Source of the DNA: Algoriphagus halophilus
GTDB taxonomy: Bacteria; Bacteroidota; Bacteroidia; Cytophagales; Cyclobacteriaceae
Length of the DNA stretch: 64,000 nt
NCBI RefSeq assembly: GCF_900129785.1
Contig: NZ_FSRC01000001.1
Span: 2,418,001-2,482,000 of the forward strand
Reading direction: 5' to 3'
Numbering within the stretch: position 1 is the stretch's first letter; the number at the start of each line of letters is the position of its first letter. The notes below the pieces were generated by a model. The model was not told the DNA's origin. It saw nothing but the letters and a program-made list of their open reading frames with translations, and searched no databases. The translations under genes were made by a program, and so were the position numbers. Positions 53,155 through 61,554 of this stretch are shown here, one piece after another.

Positions 53155-54423
53155 ATGAGTACGCTGACTAAGGAAAATCTATTTGAAGGATTTTTGGAAT
53201 CTTCTTTTGCCGGATTTGAAAAAATCAGGGAAGAAGGTAAAGTCTGCTTCACCAAGCAAGGCCTTCCATCTCTCAAATCAGAAGAATATAAATTTACTTC
53301 AATCGCCAAAAAGCTGGAGCAATCTCTTACTTCTATTACCGGAGCTAAGCCTTTTGAGGTTAGTCCCGAAGAAGTGAAAGCTAGTATCCCAACAGGGTTT
53401 GAAGGTTCTGTATTGGTATTTGCCAATGGACATTTGCAACAACACCTGTGCCTGGAAGCTGAAAGTCTAAATTTCTCTCCCCTACACGAGAAATCCGATG
53501 TAGCCATTGGAAGTATTGCTAAGGCTGAAAAAGATCCTTTTGCTGCCTTAAATCAAGCTTCTTTCGAGGGCGGAGTTTTTATTTCCATTCCCAAAAAAGA
53601 AGTGGTAGAAAAGCCTATTCTATTGCTTTCTTTCAATAAGAGCAAGGAGGGCGATGTTATTTCTCCTAGAGTGTGGATTGAAGCAGGTGACTTTGCCGAG
53701 GTAACTTTTATTACCCATACGATCAATAAGAGTGACAAGCCTTATTTTGTCAATAAAGTAGTAGAAATTAAAGGAGGCTTAAACTCTCAGATTAGATACT
53801 ACAGGCTACAAAATGAAGGAAAGAATGCCATCGAGGTAAGTAATATTGAAACAAACCTTCTTCAGGATTCCCGATTTACTTCTGTGACGATCTCCCTTTC
53901 CGGAGAAATGGTAAGAAATAACCTTTCCCTGAATCTCCTGGGAAGTAATTCAGAAGGAAACATGTATGGAATATATCTTCTGAATGGTAAAACACATGTA
54001 GATAATCATACCAATGTGGACCATACCATTCCCCATGCAGAATCCAATGAATTGTATAAAGGAATCTTGGCAGATCAATCCAGAGGGGTTTTCAATGGTA
54101 AAATCTTCGTAAGACAGGATGCTCAAAAAACCAATGCGTTCCAACAAAACAATAACATCCTCCTTTCTGAAGATGCAATTGTGAATACCAAACCACAATT
54201 GGAAATCTGGGCAGATGATGTGAAGTGTTCCCATGGCTGTACTACTGGTCAACTGGACGAGGAAGCTTTGTTTTACCTACAAGCGAGAGGAATCGATAAA
54301 TTACAAGCGAAAGGATTACTCCTTTATGCATTCGCCGGAGAGGTATTGGAGCATATCCATAATGACAGCTTTAGAGAGTACTGCATCAACTTGGTACAAA
54401 ATAGGCTTGGGAGTAATTTCTAA
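53155..54423 (+). CDS. sufD: Fe-S cluster assembly protein SufD
   Basis: A 422-residue SufB paralogue. The C-terminal part includes CSHGCTTGQLDEEALFYLQA and ARGIDKLQAKGLLLYAFAGE, diagnostic of SufD, with the conserved His in the cluster-site region. It pairs with SufB in the scaffold. The N-terminal half is more variable, as usual. Confidence 0.96.
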   Translation: MSTLTKENLFEGFLESSFAGFEKIREEGKVCFTKQGLPSLKSEEYKFTSIAKKLEQSLTSITGAKPFEVSPEEVKASIPTGFEGSVLVFANGHLQQHLCLEAESLNFSPLHEKSDVAIGSIAKAEKDPFAALNQASFEGGVFISIPKKEVVEKPILLLSFNKSKEGDVISPRVWIEAGDFAEVTFITHTINKSDKPYFVNKVVEIKGGLNSQIRYYRLQNEGKNAIEVSNIETNLLQDSRFTSVTISLSGEMVRNNLSLNLLGSNSEGNMYGIYLLNGKTHVDNHTNVDHTIPHAESNELYKGILADQSRGVFNGKIFVRQDAQKTNAFQQNNNILLSEDAIVNTKPQLEIWADDVKCSHGCTTGQLDEEALFYLQARGIDKLQAKGLLLYAFAGEVLEHIHNDSFREYCINLVQNRLGSNF

Positions 54424-54430
54424 TGATTGA

Positions 54431-55654
54431 ATGAGTTTCCCTATTGATAAAATTAGACAACTGTTCCCCATACTTCATCAAGAGGTACATGGGAAGCCTT
54501 TGATCTATTTTGACAATGCAGCCACCACGCAGAAGCCAAAAGCGGTCATTGACTCGTTGAATGGATATTACCTTCATGATAATGCGAACATTCATAGAGG
54601 GGCCCACGCCTTAGCAGATCGATCTACCCGATATTTTGAGGATACGAGAGTGGCTGTTCAGCATTTTATAAATGCCAAAGAGTCCGCCGAAATTATCTTC
54701 ACAAAAGGTACCACTGAAAGCATCAATTTAGTTGCCTACACATTTGGAAGAAAATTCATCAATCAAGGCGATGAAATCATTATATCCACTTTAGAGCATC
54801 ATTCCAACATTGTTCCCTGGCAACTACTTTGCGAAGAAAAAGGAGCGATATTAAAAGTAATCCCTATTAATGATGCCGGGGAAATCCTTTTTGAAGAGTT
54901 TGAGAAACTTCTCAGCCCAAAAACCAAATTGGTCAGTGTGGTGCACGCTTCAAATGCGTTGGGAACAATCAATCCCGTAGAACGGATGATTGAAGCGGCT
55001 CATGCCGTTGGTGCCAAAGTCCTCTTGGATGGAGCGCAATCCACCAGTCATTTGGAAATAGATGTCCAGAAATTGGACTGTGATTTCCTTGCGTTATCCG
55101 CACATAAATTATACGGACCTACTGGCCTTGGGGTACTTTATGGTAAAAGAGAAATTTTAGAATCTATGCCTCCTTTTCAGGGAGGTGGTGAAATGATCAA
55201 GGAAGTAAGTTTTGAAAAGACTACTTTCAATGATATTCCATTCAAATTTGAAGCAGGAACTCCAAACATCGGAGACGTCATCGCATTTAAGTATGCATTG
55301 GATTTTATCCGTGAAATTGGAAAACCCCAAATTAAAGAGCATGAAGATGGTTTGTTGGCTTATGCCAATGAATTACTTTTGCCGATCAAAGGCTTTATCC
55401 CCGTGGGTACTGCGGCTGAAAAAGTAAGTGTGCTATCATTTAACATCCATGGAATGCATCCGTTTGATGTAGGTGTGATGTTGGATGCAAGAGGAATTGC
55501 CGTAAGAACTGGTCATCATTGCACGCAACCTTTAATGAAAAGACTTGGTCTCGAGGGAACTGTTAGAGCTTCATTTGCTGTTTACAATTCCAAATCAGAG
55601 ATTGAACAATTGGCCGAAGGCGTTGCCAGAATCGCAAGAATAAAAAATAAATGA
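54431..55654 (+). CDS. sufS: Cysteine desulfurase SufS
   Basis: A 407-residue PLP-dependent class II cysteine desulfurase. The PLP lysine is K226 (ALSAHKLYGPTGLGVLYG) and the catalytic cysteine that carries the persulfide is C364 (VRTGHHCTQPLMKRLG). The start region FPILHQEVHGKPLIYFDNAA matches the family. It starts seven bases after sufD and overlaps sufE by four (ATGA), fitting their partnership. Confidence 0.97.
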   Translation: MSFPIDKIRQLFPILHQEVHGKPLIYFDNAATTQKPKAVIDSLNGYYLHDNANIHRGAHALADRSTRYFEDTRVAVQHFINAKESAEIIFTKGTTESINLVAYTFGRKFINQGDEIIISTLEHHSNIVPWQLLCEEKGAILKVIPINDAGEILFEEFEKLLSPKTKLVSVVHASNALGTINPVERMIEAAHAVGAKVLLDGAQSTSHLEIDVQKLDCDFLALSAHKLYGPTGLGVLYGKREILESMPPFQGGGEMIKEVSFEKTTFNDIPFKFEAGTPNIGDVIAFKYALDFIREIGKPQIKEHEDGLLAYANELLLPIKGFIPVGTAAEKVSVLSFNIHGMHPFDVGVMLDARGIAVRTGHHCTQPLMKRLGLEGTVRASFAVYNSKSEIEQLAEGVARIARIKNK

Positions 55655-56082
55655 GCAGTATTCAGGAAATTCAAAATGAAATAATCAGTGAATTTGAAAT
55701 CCTTGGGGATGACAAAGAGAGTACCATTTATTATATAATGGAACTTGGTGCCAACCTTGAAAGTTTTCCTGATAACGAACGGGTGGAAGAAAATATCATC
55801 AAGGGTTGCCAATCAAAAGTTTGGCTAATCGCAGATGATAAAGATGGGAAAGTCCATTACCAAGCTGATTCGAATACAGATATAACCAAAGGACTGATTT
55901 CATTGTTAATCAGAGTGCTGAATGACCGGACTCCGAAGGAAATCATCGACGCTGATTTAGATTTTATCAATCGAATAGGCATGGGTGGCATAATTGGAAG
56001 TCAACGTTCCAATGGGCTAGCTGCAATGATCAAACAAATGAAATTGTACGCATTGGCCTTACAAACCAAACAAAACGCCTAA
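55651..56082 (+). CDS. sufE: Sulfur acceptor protein SufE
   Basis: A 143-residue SufE. The acceptor cysteine is C53 in NIIKGCQSKVWL, which takes the persulfide from SufS. The end of the fold is RIGMGGIIGSQRSNGLAAMI. The start codon overlaps the sufS stop, so the two are translationally coupled. Confidence 0.95.
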   Translation: MSSIQEIQNEIISEFEILGDDKESTIYYIMELGANLESFPDNERVEENIIKGCQSKVWLIADDKDGKVHYQADSNTDITKGLISLLIRVLNDRTPKEIIDADLDFINRIGMGGIIGSQRSNGLAAMIKQMKLYALALQTKQNA

Positions 56083-56085
56083 TCC

Positions 56086-56424
56086 ATGGAAACTGAAAAC
56101 AATACAAGTGTGGGACAAATAACAGATTTGAAGGAGAAAGTAGTGACTGCTATCAAACAGGTTTATGATCCTGAAATACCTGTAGACGTTTACGAATTGG
56201 GGCTGATTTATGAGATTACAGTATACCCTGTAAACAATGTTTATGTACTCATGACATTGACATCTCCGAATTGTCCTTCAGCGGAATTTATTCCTTCAGA
56301 AGTGAAGGATAAAATCCAGCAGATTCAAGGTATTAGTAATGTGGAAGTAGAACTTACTTTTGATCCGCCTTACTCTCAAGATATGATGTCTGAGGCGGCA
56401 AAATTAGAATTAGGTTTTTTATAA
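56086..56424 (+). CDS. MIP18/DUF59 family protein (SufT-like)
   Basis: A 112-residue MIP18/DUF59 protein. The core DPEIPVDVYELGLIYEI and MTLTSPNCPSAEFIPSEVKD, with the conserved cysteine, are characteristic. Relatives (SufT, and eukaryotic MIP18) act in Fe-S cluster maturation. It lies three bases after sufE, supporting a late-maturation role in the same operon. It lacks the extra N-terminal domain of the larger SufT proteins. Confidence 0.9.
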   Translation: METENNTSVGQITDLKEKVVTAIKQVYDPEIPVDVYELGLIYEITVYPVNNVYVLMTLTSPNCPSAEFIPSEVKDKIQQIQGISNVEVELTFDPPYSQDMMSEAAKLELGFL

Positions 56425-56447
56425 ATAGACTTTAAATAATAGAACAT

Positions 56448-56873
56448 ATGTATCCAGAAGAATTAATTGCTCCCATGAGAGCAGAACTTTCTAATGAAGG
56501 TTTTGAGGAGTTTAGAACAGCCGATATCGTTGCTGAAAAACTTGGTCCAGACCAAAAAGGAACCACATTTGTAGTAGTAAACTCAGTATGTGGGTGTGCG
56601 GCAGGAGCTGCAAGACCTGGAGTGAAATATGCTTTAGATCATGCAAAAGTAAAACCTGATGTCCTGGGAACTGTATTTGCAGGAAATGATAGAGAGGCAG
56701 TGGAGAAGTTCAGAGAAATCGTGCTTCCTTACCCTCCTTCTTCCCCAGCTATGGCCTTGTTCAAAGACGGTGAATTAGTTCACTTTATTGAGCGTCACCA
56801 CATCGAAGGAAGAAATGCCAAAATGATTGGCGACCACCTAGTGGAAGTATTTGAGCACTTTTGTGCTTCATAA
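56448..56873 (+). CDS. BrxA/BrxB family bacilliredoxin
   Basis: A 141-residue thioredoxin-fold protein of the YphP/YqiW (BrxA/BrxB) family. The active site is C48-G49-C50 in NSVCGCAAGAARPG. In Bacillus these proteins remove bacillithiol from mixed disulfides; Bacteroidota members are likely to act in thiol redox repair. It is the last gene of the suf operon, 23 bases after the MIP18-like gene and just before a terminator. Confidence 0.93.
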   Translation: MYPEELIAPMRAELSNEGFEEFRTADIVAEKLGPDQKGTTFVVVNSVCGCAAGAARPGVKYALDHAKVKPDVLGTVFAGNDREAVEKFREIVLPYPPSSPAMALFKDGELVHFIERHHIEGRNAKMIGDHLVEVFEHFCAS

Positions 56874-56877
56874 AAAT

Positions 56878-56897
56878 AGCCCTGCGGGGCTTTTTTT
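56878..56897 (+). terminator. Intrinsic terminator at the end of the suf operon
   Basis: A short stem (AGCCC at 56878-56882 with GGGCT at 56887-56891), a four-base loop and a run of seven T residues, five bases after the bacilliredoxin stop. Confidence 0.75.
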
Positions 56898-57114
56898 ATT
56901 CAACGAATGGAGATGGCTGGTTTATTGGATAAAAAACATGCAGTTCATTCTTCAAAATATCCTATAACCTTTCTGCGATTAAGCCAGTTTATCAATTAAT
57001 CGAAGAATTATATCTCCCTTAATACAATTATCGTCCAAAAAACAACATGCTTTTATTAACTTAACCCCGAATTTCTAAGTTTTTTCTTAAGAGCAATCCA
57101 AACAAACCTGTTAT

Positions 57115-58401
57115 ATGTCTGAATCCGCTAAGTTGTCCTTCAAAGGACAAGAGTATGAATTCCCGGTTATTACCGGCACAGAAAATGAATCTGCAATTGA
57201 CATTGCAAAGCTTCGAGGAGCTTCCGGTTTAATCACCCTTGATCCGGGATTCAAAAACACTGGTTCAACTACTAGTGCAATTACATTTTTAGATGGTGAA
57301 GAAGGTATACTTCGCTATAGAGGTTACAAAATTGAAGATCTTGCAGAAAAGTCAACTTTCTTGGAGGTCGCTTACTTATTGATTTATGGTGAGCTTCCTA
57401 CCCAGGCGGAGTATGAGTCCTTTTCGAAAGAAATCACTCACCATACACTCGTACACGAAGACATCAAAAAAATCCTGGAAGGTTTCCCTTCTAACTCTCA
57501 CCCAATGGGGGTACTTTCTTCTTTGATCTGTTCTTTAACGGCTTTCTATCCGGAATCATTGAACCCAAATAGAAGTGAGGAAGAAGTAAATATGAGCATT
57601 ATTCGCCTATTAGCGAAAATGCCAACATTTGCTACTTGGGCTTATAAAAATGAAATCGGTCATCCGGTAAATTACCCTGACAATTCATTGGATTACTGTT
57701 CGAACTTCTTAAAAATGATGTTCGCACTTCCTGCTGAGAAATATGATGTAGATCCTGTTGTTGCTTCTGCTTTGGATAAATTATTGATTTTACATGCAGA
57801 CCATGAGCAGAACTGTTCTACTTCTACGGTAAGAATTGTGGGTTCTTCTCAAGCCAGTATATATGCTTCTATTTCTGCAGGCATCAATGCTCTTTGGGGT
57901 CCACTACACGGTGGAGCAAACCAATCAGTGATCGAGATGCTTGAAGCGATCAAAGCAGATGGCGGAGATGCTAAGAAATACCTTGACAAAGCAAAAGACA
58001 AAAATGATCCATTTAGATTAATGGGCTTTGGACATAGAGTTTATAAAAACTTCGATCCAAGAGCTAAAATCATTAAAAAAGCTGCTGATGATGTATTGAC
58101 TAAATTAGGTGTAAATGATCCAGTTTTGGATATCGCTAAAGAATTGGAGCATGCTGCATTGAATGACCAATACTTTATCGATAGAAAGTTATATCCTAAC
58201 GTAGACTTTTATTCTGGTATCATCTATAGAGCACTTGGAATTCCTACCGATATGTTTACAGTGATGTTTGCATTGGGAAGACTTCCAGGATGGATCGCCC
58301 AATGGAAAGAAATGCGTGAAAATAACGAGCCTATCGGACGTCCAAGACAAGTCTATGTAGGAGCTAACGAACGCGAATATGTATCTATGAATAAGAGATA
58401 A
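57115..58401 (+). CDS. gltA: Citrate synthase (type II, gltA-like)
   Basis: A 428-residue citrate synthase. Active-site histidines lie in GPLHGGANQSVIEMLEA and GFGHRVYKNFDPRAK, with the aspartate in ANERE-flanked C-terminal part; the HADHEQNCSTSTVR segment is also diagnostic. It condenses acetyl-CoA and oxaloacetate in the TCA cycle. Length and the N-terminal beta-strand domain fit the hexameric type II enzymes. Monocistronic, with a terminator downstream. Confidence 0.96.
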   Translation: MSESAKLSFKGQEYEFPVITGTENESAIDIAKLRGASGLITLDPGFKNTGSTTSAITFLDGEEGILRYRGYKIEDLAEKSTFLEVAYLLIYGELPTQAEYESFSKEITHHTLVHEDIKKILEGFPSNSHPMGVLSSLICSLTAFYPESLNPNRSEEEVNMSIIRLLAKMPTFATWAYKNEIGHPVNYPDNSLDYCSNFLKMMFALPAEKYDVDPVVASALDKLLILHADHEQNCSTSTVRIVGSSQASIYASISAGINALWGPLHGGANQSVIEMLEAIKADGGDAKKYLDKAKDKNDPFRLMGFGHRVYKNFDPRAKIIKKAADDVLTKLGVNDPVLDIAKELEHAALNDQYFIDRKLYPNVDFYSGIIYRALGIPTDMFTVMFALGRLPGWIAQWKEMRENNEPIGRPRQVYVGANEREYVSMNKR

Positions 58402-58422
58402 ATTATCTTTGAATAATGATAG

Positions 58423-58453
58423 AAAAGGCGAGTTTTAATGCTCGCCTTTTTTT
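58423..58453 (+). terminator. Intrinsic terminator of gltA
   Basis: A ten-base-pair stem (AAAAGGCGAG at 58423-58432 with CTCGCCTTTT at 58441-58450), an eight-base loop and T-run, about 20 bases past the stop. Confidence 0.85.
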
Positions 58454-58525
58454 ATGCCTTTACATTTTATTTATTCTAAAATTGGCGCAATATTTGGAAA
58501 CTAGAATAGCCTAAACCAGTTTACC

Positions 58526-58786
58526 ATGAAATTAGAAAATCTAAATCAAGCGATTGATTTAACGAAGAAATTTACGCAGAAGCCTTCTAATGAAGAGCTC
58601 CTCAAACTATACGGCCTATATAAGCAGGCCACCGAAGGGGATAACGTGGGGGAAAAACCAGGGGGATTCGACTTCAAGGCTGCTGCAAAATACCACAGTT
58701 GGTTAAACTTAAAAGGCAAGTCTAAGTCTGAGGCTGAAAAAGAATACATTGCATTGGTAGAAGAACTTTCTAAGTCTTATTTATAA
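58526..58786 (+). CDS. Acyl-CoA-binding protein (ACBP)
   Basis: An 86-residue four-helix acyl-CoA-binding protein. The family motif is LLKLYGLYKQATEGDN, followed by KPGGFDFKAAAKYHSWLNLK and SKSEAEKEYIALVEEL. ACBPs carry long-chain acyl-CoA thioesters in the cytosol; they are common in eukaryotes and found in some Bacteroidota. The length is canonical. A strong bidirectional terminator follows directly. Confidence 0.93.
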   Translation: MKLENLNQAIDLTKKFTQKPSNEELLKLYGLYKQATEGDNVGEKPGGFDFKAAAKYHSWLNLKGKSKSEAEKEYIALVEELSKSYL

Positions 58787-58822
58787 AAAAAGCAGGTCTG
58801 AAAATTTTCAGACCTGCTTTTT
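58786..58822. terminator. Bidirectional terminator between ACBP and the CsgG-like gene
   Basis: A perfect palindrome with 17 or more paired bases: AGCAGGTCTG AAAA (58791-58804) with its complement through 58818, flanked by A and T runs. It ends the ACBP gene (plus) and the convergent CsgG-like gene (minus). Confidence 0.85.
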
Positions 58823-58839
58823 CTCTGTTAATACTTAGG

Positions 58840-59724
58840 TTATTTTTTTCCGTATTTGGAACCAAACGGAGTTCTTTTGATCATATAACTAATTCCATTT
58901 TCATAGGAATTCACATCGCTACCAAACACATGTCTGGAATCCGAGTATAAGTTTGTACCCTGATTGTTGAAAAGTCTAAAGTCTACAGAAGTATCATATT
59001 CAATGGTGGTAGAAGAACTTGATGAGGTAAAAGCACTTCCTTTGGTTCGTTCATCAGACTTTCCTCTGTTAGTATCTGTTTTTTCACGCTCGTTATAAGT
59101 AGTACCGGAGCTGCCATAAGTAGAGGCGCCTTTATTTGTTAGGTTAACAGTACCATAAACCACATACTCCACCCCCAACAAATTCGCTACTTCTGCAGGT
59201 GTCATGGAAGTAATATTGGATTGATCTATATTCTTCTTGGCTAGCAGTGCGTTGGTAGTCACAGGGTCTTGCAAAATCAGGTTTCCATATTGCTCTCGAA
59301 TAGAATTAGCAGTGGTGTTTTGAGCTAGATTACTCAAAGAGTTAGCATCCATACTTGGATCATTGCTAATAAACTGAAAGGGTAAAACGGCGATTTTATT
59401 ATGGGCATCTGCCGCATTTGCAGGAGCAGGTAAGGTGCTTACCGTTGCTCCAGTTTCAGCGACCTCAAATACTTCCTCCCTCCCACTGGAAAATTGGATC
59501 TTCGCTACATCTGTTTTTGGAATTTCATAATCAAATTCTTCGCCTATATACCTGAATTTGACAAGTGAGGTAGTGATCCCCGTTACTTTACCTTCTTTCT
59601 TCTCCCCGCTTTTTAAGAATAAAACGTCCGTTTTATCCTGCGCATACAATTCATGACTTGGGGAAAACCCCATTGCAAAAAAAATAAAAAAAAGCACATA
59701 AAATGCCCTTTGGAAAGCTTTCAT
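58840..59724 (-). CDS. Exported CsgG-like protein
   Basis: A 294-residue exported protein. A signal peptide (about 1-29, ending LYAQD) is followed by a small beta-rich segment (DVLFLKSGEKKEGKVTGITT, residues 31-90). A CsgG/TolB-N-like alpha-beta domain then begins at KIAVLPFQFISND and continues through ILQDPVTTNALLAKKNID and LLGVEYVVYGTVNL. A Ser/Thr-rich low-complexity stretch (about 205-240) precedes a final beta segment. It is not a lipoprotein, so it is unlikely to be a CsgG pore. A role in surface assembly is possible; the substrate is unknown. Confidence 0.7.
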   Translation of the reverse strand: MKAFQRAFYVLFFIFFAMGFSPSHELYAQDKTDVLFLKSGEKKEGKVTGITTSLVKFRYIGEEFDYEIPKTDVAKIQFSSGREEVFEVAETGATVSTLPAPANAADAHNKIAVLPFQFISNDPSMDANSLSNLAQNTTANSIREQYGNLILQDPVTTNALLAKKNIDQSNITSMTPAEVANLLGVEYVVYGTVNLTNKGASTYGSSGTTYNEREKTDTNRGKSDERTKGSAFTSSSSSTTIEYDTSVDFRLFNNQGTNLYSDSRHVFGSDVNSYENGISYMIKRTPFGSKYGKK

Positions 59725-59802
59725 ATCTTTTAGTGACTTATTTCAATTGAAAATACAAAATATATGGTTTGATCAAAAAACCGGAAAAAGTAATAATTTG
59801 TT

Positions 59803-60789
59803 TTAATCCCTTTTACCCATACTAGATGCAATAATTGACCCTGCAATCAATTGCTGAATATGATAAAGCATGACTGGAAGTAATACCAATCCTAAAATTG
59901 CAGGATCCGGAAAAATCACCTTCCCAATCACTACACCCTGAACCAATGATTTTTTAGATCCGCAAAAAAGAGCGGTAATTTTATCCTCCCTGGAAAACCT
60001 CAAAACCCTGCTTAGGAGTTCTACCACTCCCATCACCAAAAAGAATAATCCCAACATGGTCACACTTACCTCAGCGAGTGTTGAATAGGTATAAGGTGAA
60101 AACACCTGTTGGGCAAAAGACTCCGCAAAAGAGGTGAAAACTATGATCATAATGACTGTCTGATCCAGGTATTTCACCTTCGCTATATGACTTTGGATTT
60201 TCGGGAATAACCAATTATGGCACAATATCCCTAAAATCACGGGCAACAGTACTTTCACCGACAACTCTCCTAAGGTGGCCGCAAAGTCAATCTCAAAATT
60301 GGAAGAGCTCCCCAAGACTTCCATCCATGCAGGTGTGATAATCACTCCCAACAAACTGGAAATACTTGCATTGAAAATTGCTCCTGGGATATTCCCTTTT
60401 GCAATGGAAACCATCACGATGGAAGCACTTACCGTGGAAGGCAACACAGAAAGATAGGAGATCCCCAGTCTAAAATCCTGATTGATAAAAGGTAGAAGAT
60501 TAAAAATCAACAACACTAAAAGGGGAAATAGCAGGAAGGTAGTCAATTGTATCAGTACATGTAACTTCCAGTTTTTTAACCCTGATTTCAATTGTTGGGG
60601 ATTTAATTTGACCCCATAAAAGAAAAATACAAATCCAATCCCCACATTGATGATGGGTTTCCAAGGAACCGTGGATTCTGAGGAACCGAACACCGGGAAT
60701 AAATAGCCCAAAAATATGGCTGCAAATATTCCTAATAAAAACCCATTAATTCCGACCTTATTTAAGGTACCTAGTAATTTCCGAATCAT
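59803..60789 (-). CDS. Bile acid:sodium symporter family transporter (YfeH/SLC10A7-like)
   Basis: A 328-residue protein with about ten membrane helices of the BASS family. Identifiable segments are FFFYGVKLNPQQLKSGLKNW, SVLPSTVSASIVMVSIAKGN (family crossover region), SISSLLGVIITPAWMEVL, and FCGSKKSLVQGVVIGKVIFP. The SLC10A7/YfeH branch is favoured. It probably imports an organic anion with sodium; the solute is unknown. The start is at the stop of the rRNA methyltransferase gene (one-base overlap), so they are cotranscribed. Confidence 0.87.
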   Translation of the reverse strand: MIRKLLGTLNKVGINGFLLGIFAAIFLGYLFPVFGSSESTVPWKPIINVGIGFVFFFYGVKLNPQQLKSGLKNWKLHVLIQLTTFLLFPLLVLLIFNLLPFINQDFRLGISYLSVLPSTVSASIVMVSIAKGNIPGAIFNASISSLLGVIITPAWMEVLGSSSNFEIDFAATLGELSVKVLLPVILGILCHNWLFPKIQSHIAKVKYLDQTVIMIIVFTSFAESFAQQVFSPYTYSTLAEVSVTMLGLFFLVMGVVELLSRVLRFSREDKITALFCGSKKSLVQGVVIGKVIFPDPAILGLVLLPVMLYHIQQLIAGSIIASSMGKRD

Positions 60790-61535
60790 TAGACACCCAA
60801 CCTACTAAAATTGTCACACAGTATTGCAGTGGCAATTGCTACATTCAATGACTCGGCATTTCCAGACCCGGGGATGGTCAATTTATTGGTGACCATGGGA
60901 GCAAGCTCCTCTGAAATCCCTTTGGACTCATTCCCCATTAAAAGTATACCAGGATTCACCTGGTCTAACTGATGAATATTCTCTCCATCTAAATAAGCTC
61001 CATATACAGGACATTCCCACTGAGCAAAAACCTTTGCCAAATCCCCATAATAAAACTTCACTCTTGTGAAGGAGCCCATACTTGCTTGAATGACTTTCGG
61101 ATTATAAAATTCCGCAGTTTGCTCGGAGAAAAGTAAATGCTTGATCCCATACCAATCAGCAATCCTGATAATGGTTCCCAAATTCCCAGGATCTCTCACA
61201 TCATCGAGCGCTATCACCAACTCATCCTGGGGTTGATCAAAATAGTGATTGGGTTTCATACAAACTACCGCCAATGCACTGTCGTTACTTTGGAATTGCC
61301 CAACACTTTCCAATTGTTTTTGGGTTACATTCAACAGCTCACCCCGGTAGGATTGCATGGTTTCTTCATTACTTTCCATGAATTGATCTGTGGCAAGCAG
61401 CAATTCAATCTTAAAATCCGAATCCATGACCTCTAAAACTGATTTTTCTCCTTCTAAAAAGAACTTTTGTTCTAGGTTTCGGTATTTCTTTTGATGTAAG
61501 GTTTTTATAAACTTAACTGTATTTTTGCTAAGCAT
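60789..61535 (-). CDS. SpoU/TrmH family RNA methyltransferase
   Basis: A 248-residue SPOUT-class RNA 2'-O-methyltransferase. Motifs are VIALDDVRDPGNLGTIIRIA (motif 1), GILLMGNESKGISEELAPMV (motif 2) and KLTIPGSGNAESLNVAIATA (motif 3), in the usual order; residues from about 1-60 are the substrate-binding L30e-like domain. It likely methylates a ribose in 23S rRNA or tRNA; exact site is unknown. It is divergent from the TamL gene with start codons only 20 bases apart. Confidence 0.92.
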   Translation of the reverse strand: MLSKNTVKFIKTLHQKKYRNLEQKFFLEGEKSVLEVMDSDFKIELLLATDQFMESNEETMQSYRGELLNVTQKQLESVGQFQSNDSALAVVCMKPNHYFDQPQDELVIALDDVRDPGNLGTIIRIADWYGIKHLLFSEQTAEFYNPKVIQASMGSFTRVKFYYGDLAKVFAQWECPVYGAYLDGENIHQLDQVNPGILLMGNESKGISEELAPMVTNKLTIPGSGNAESLNVAIATAILCDNFSRLGV

Positions 61536-61554
61536 TCCGATCTATTCTCCCGTT

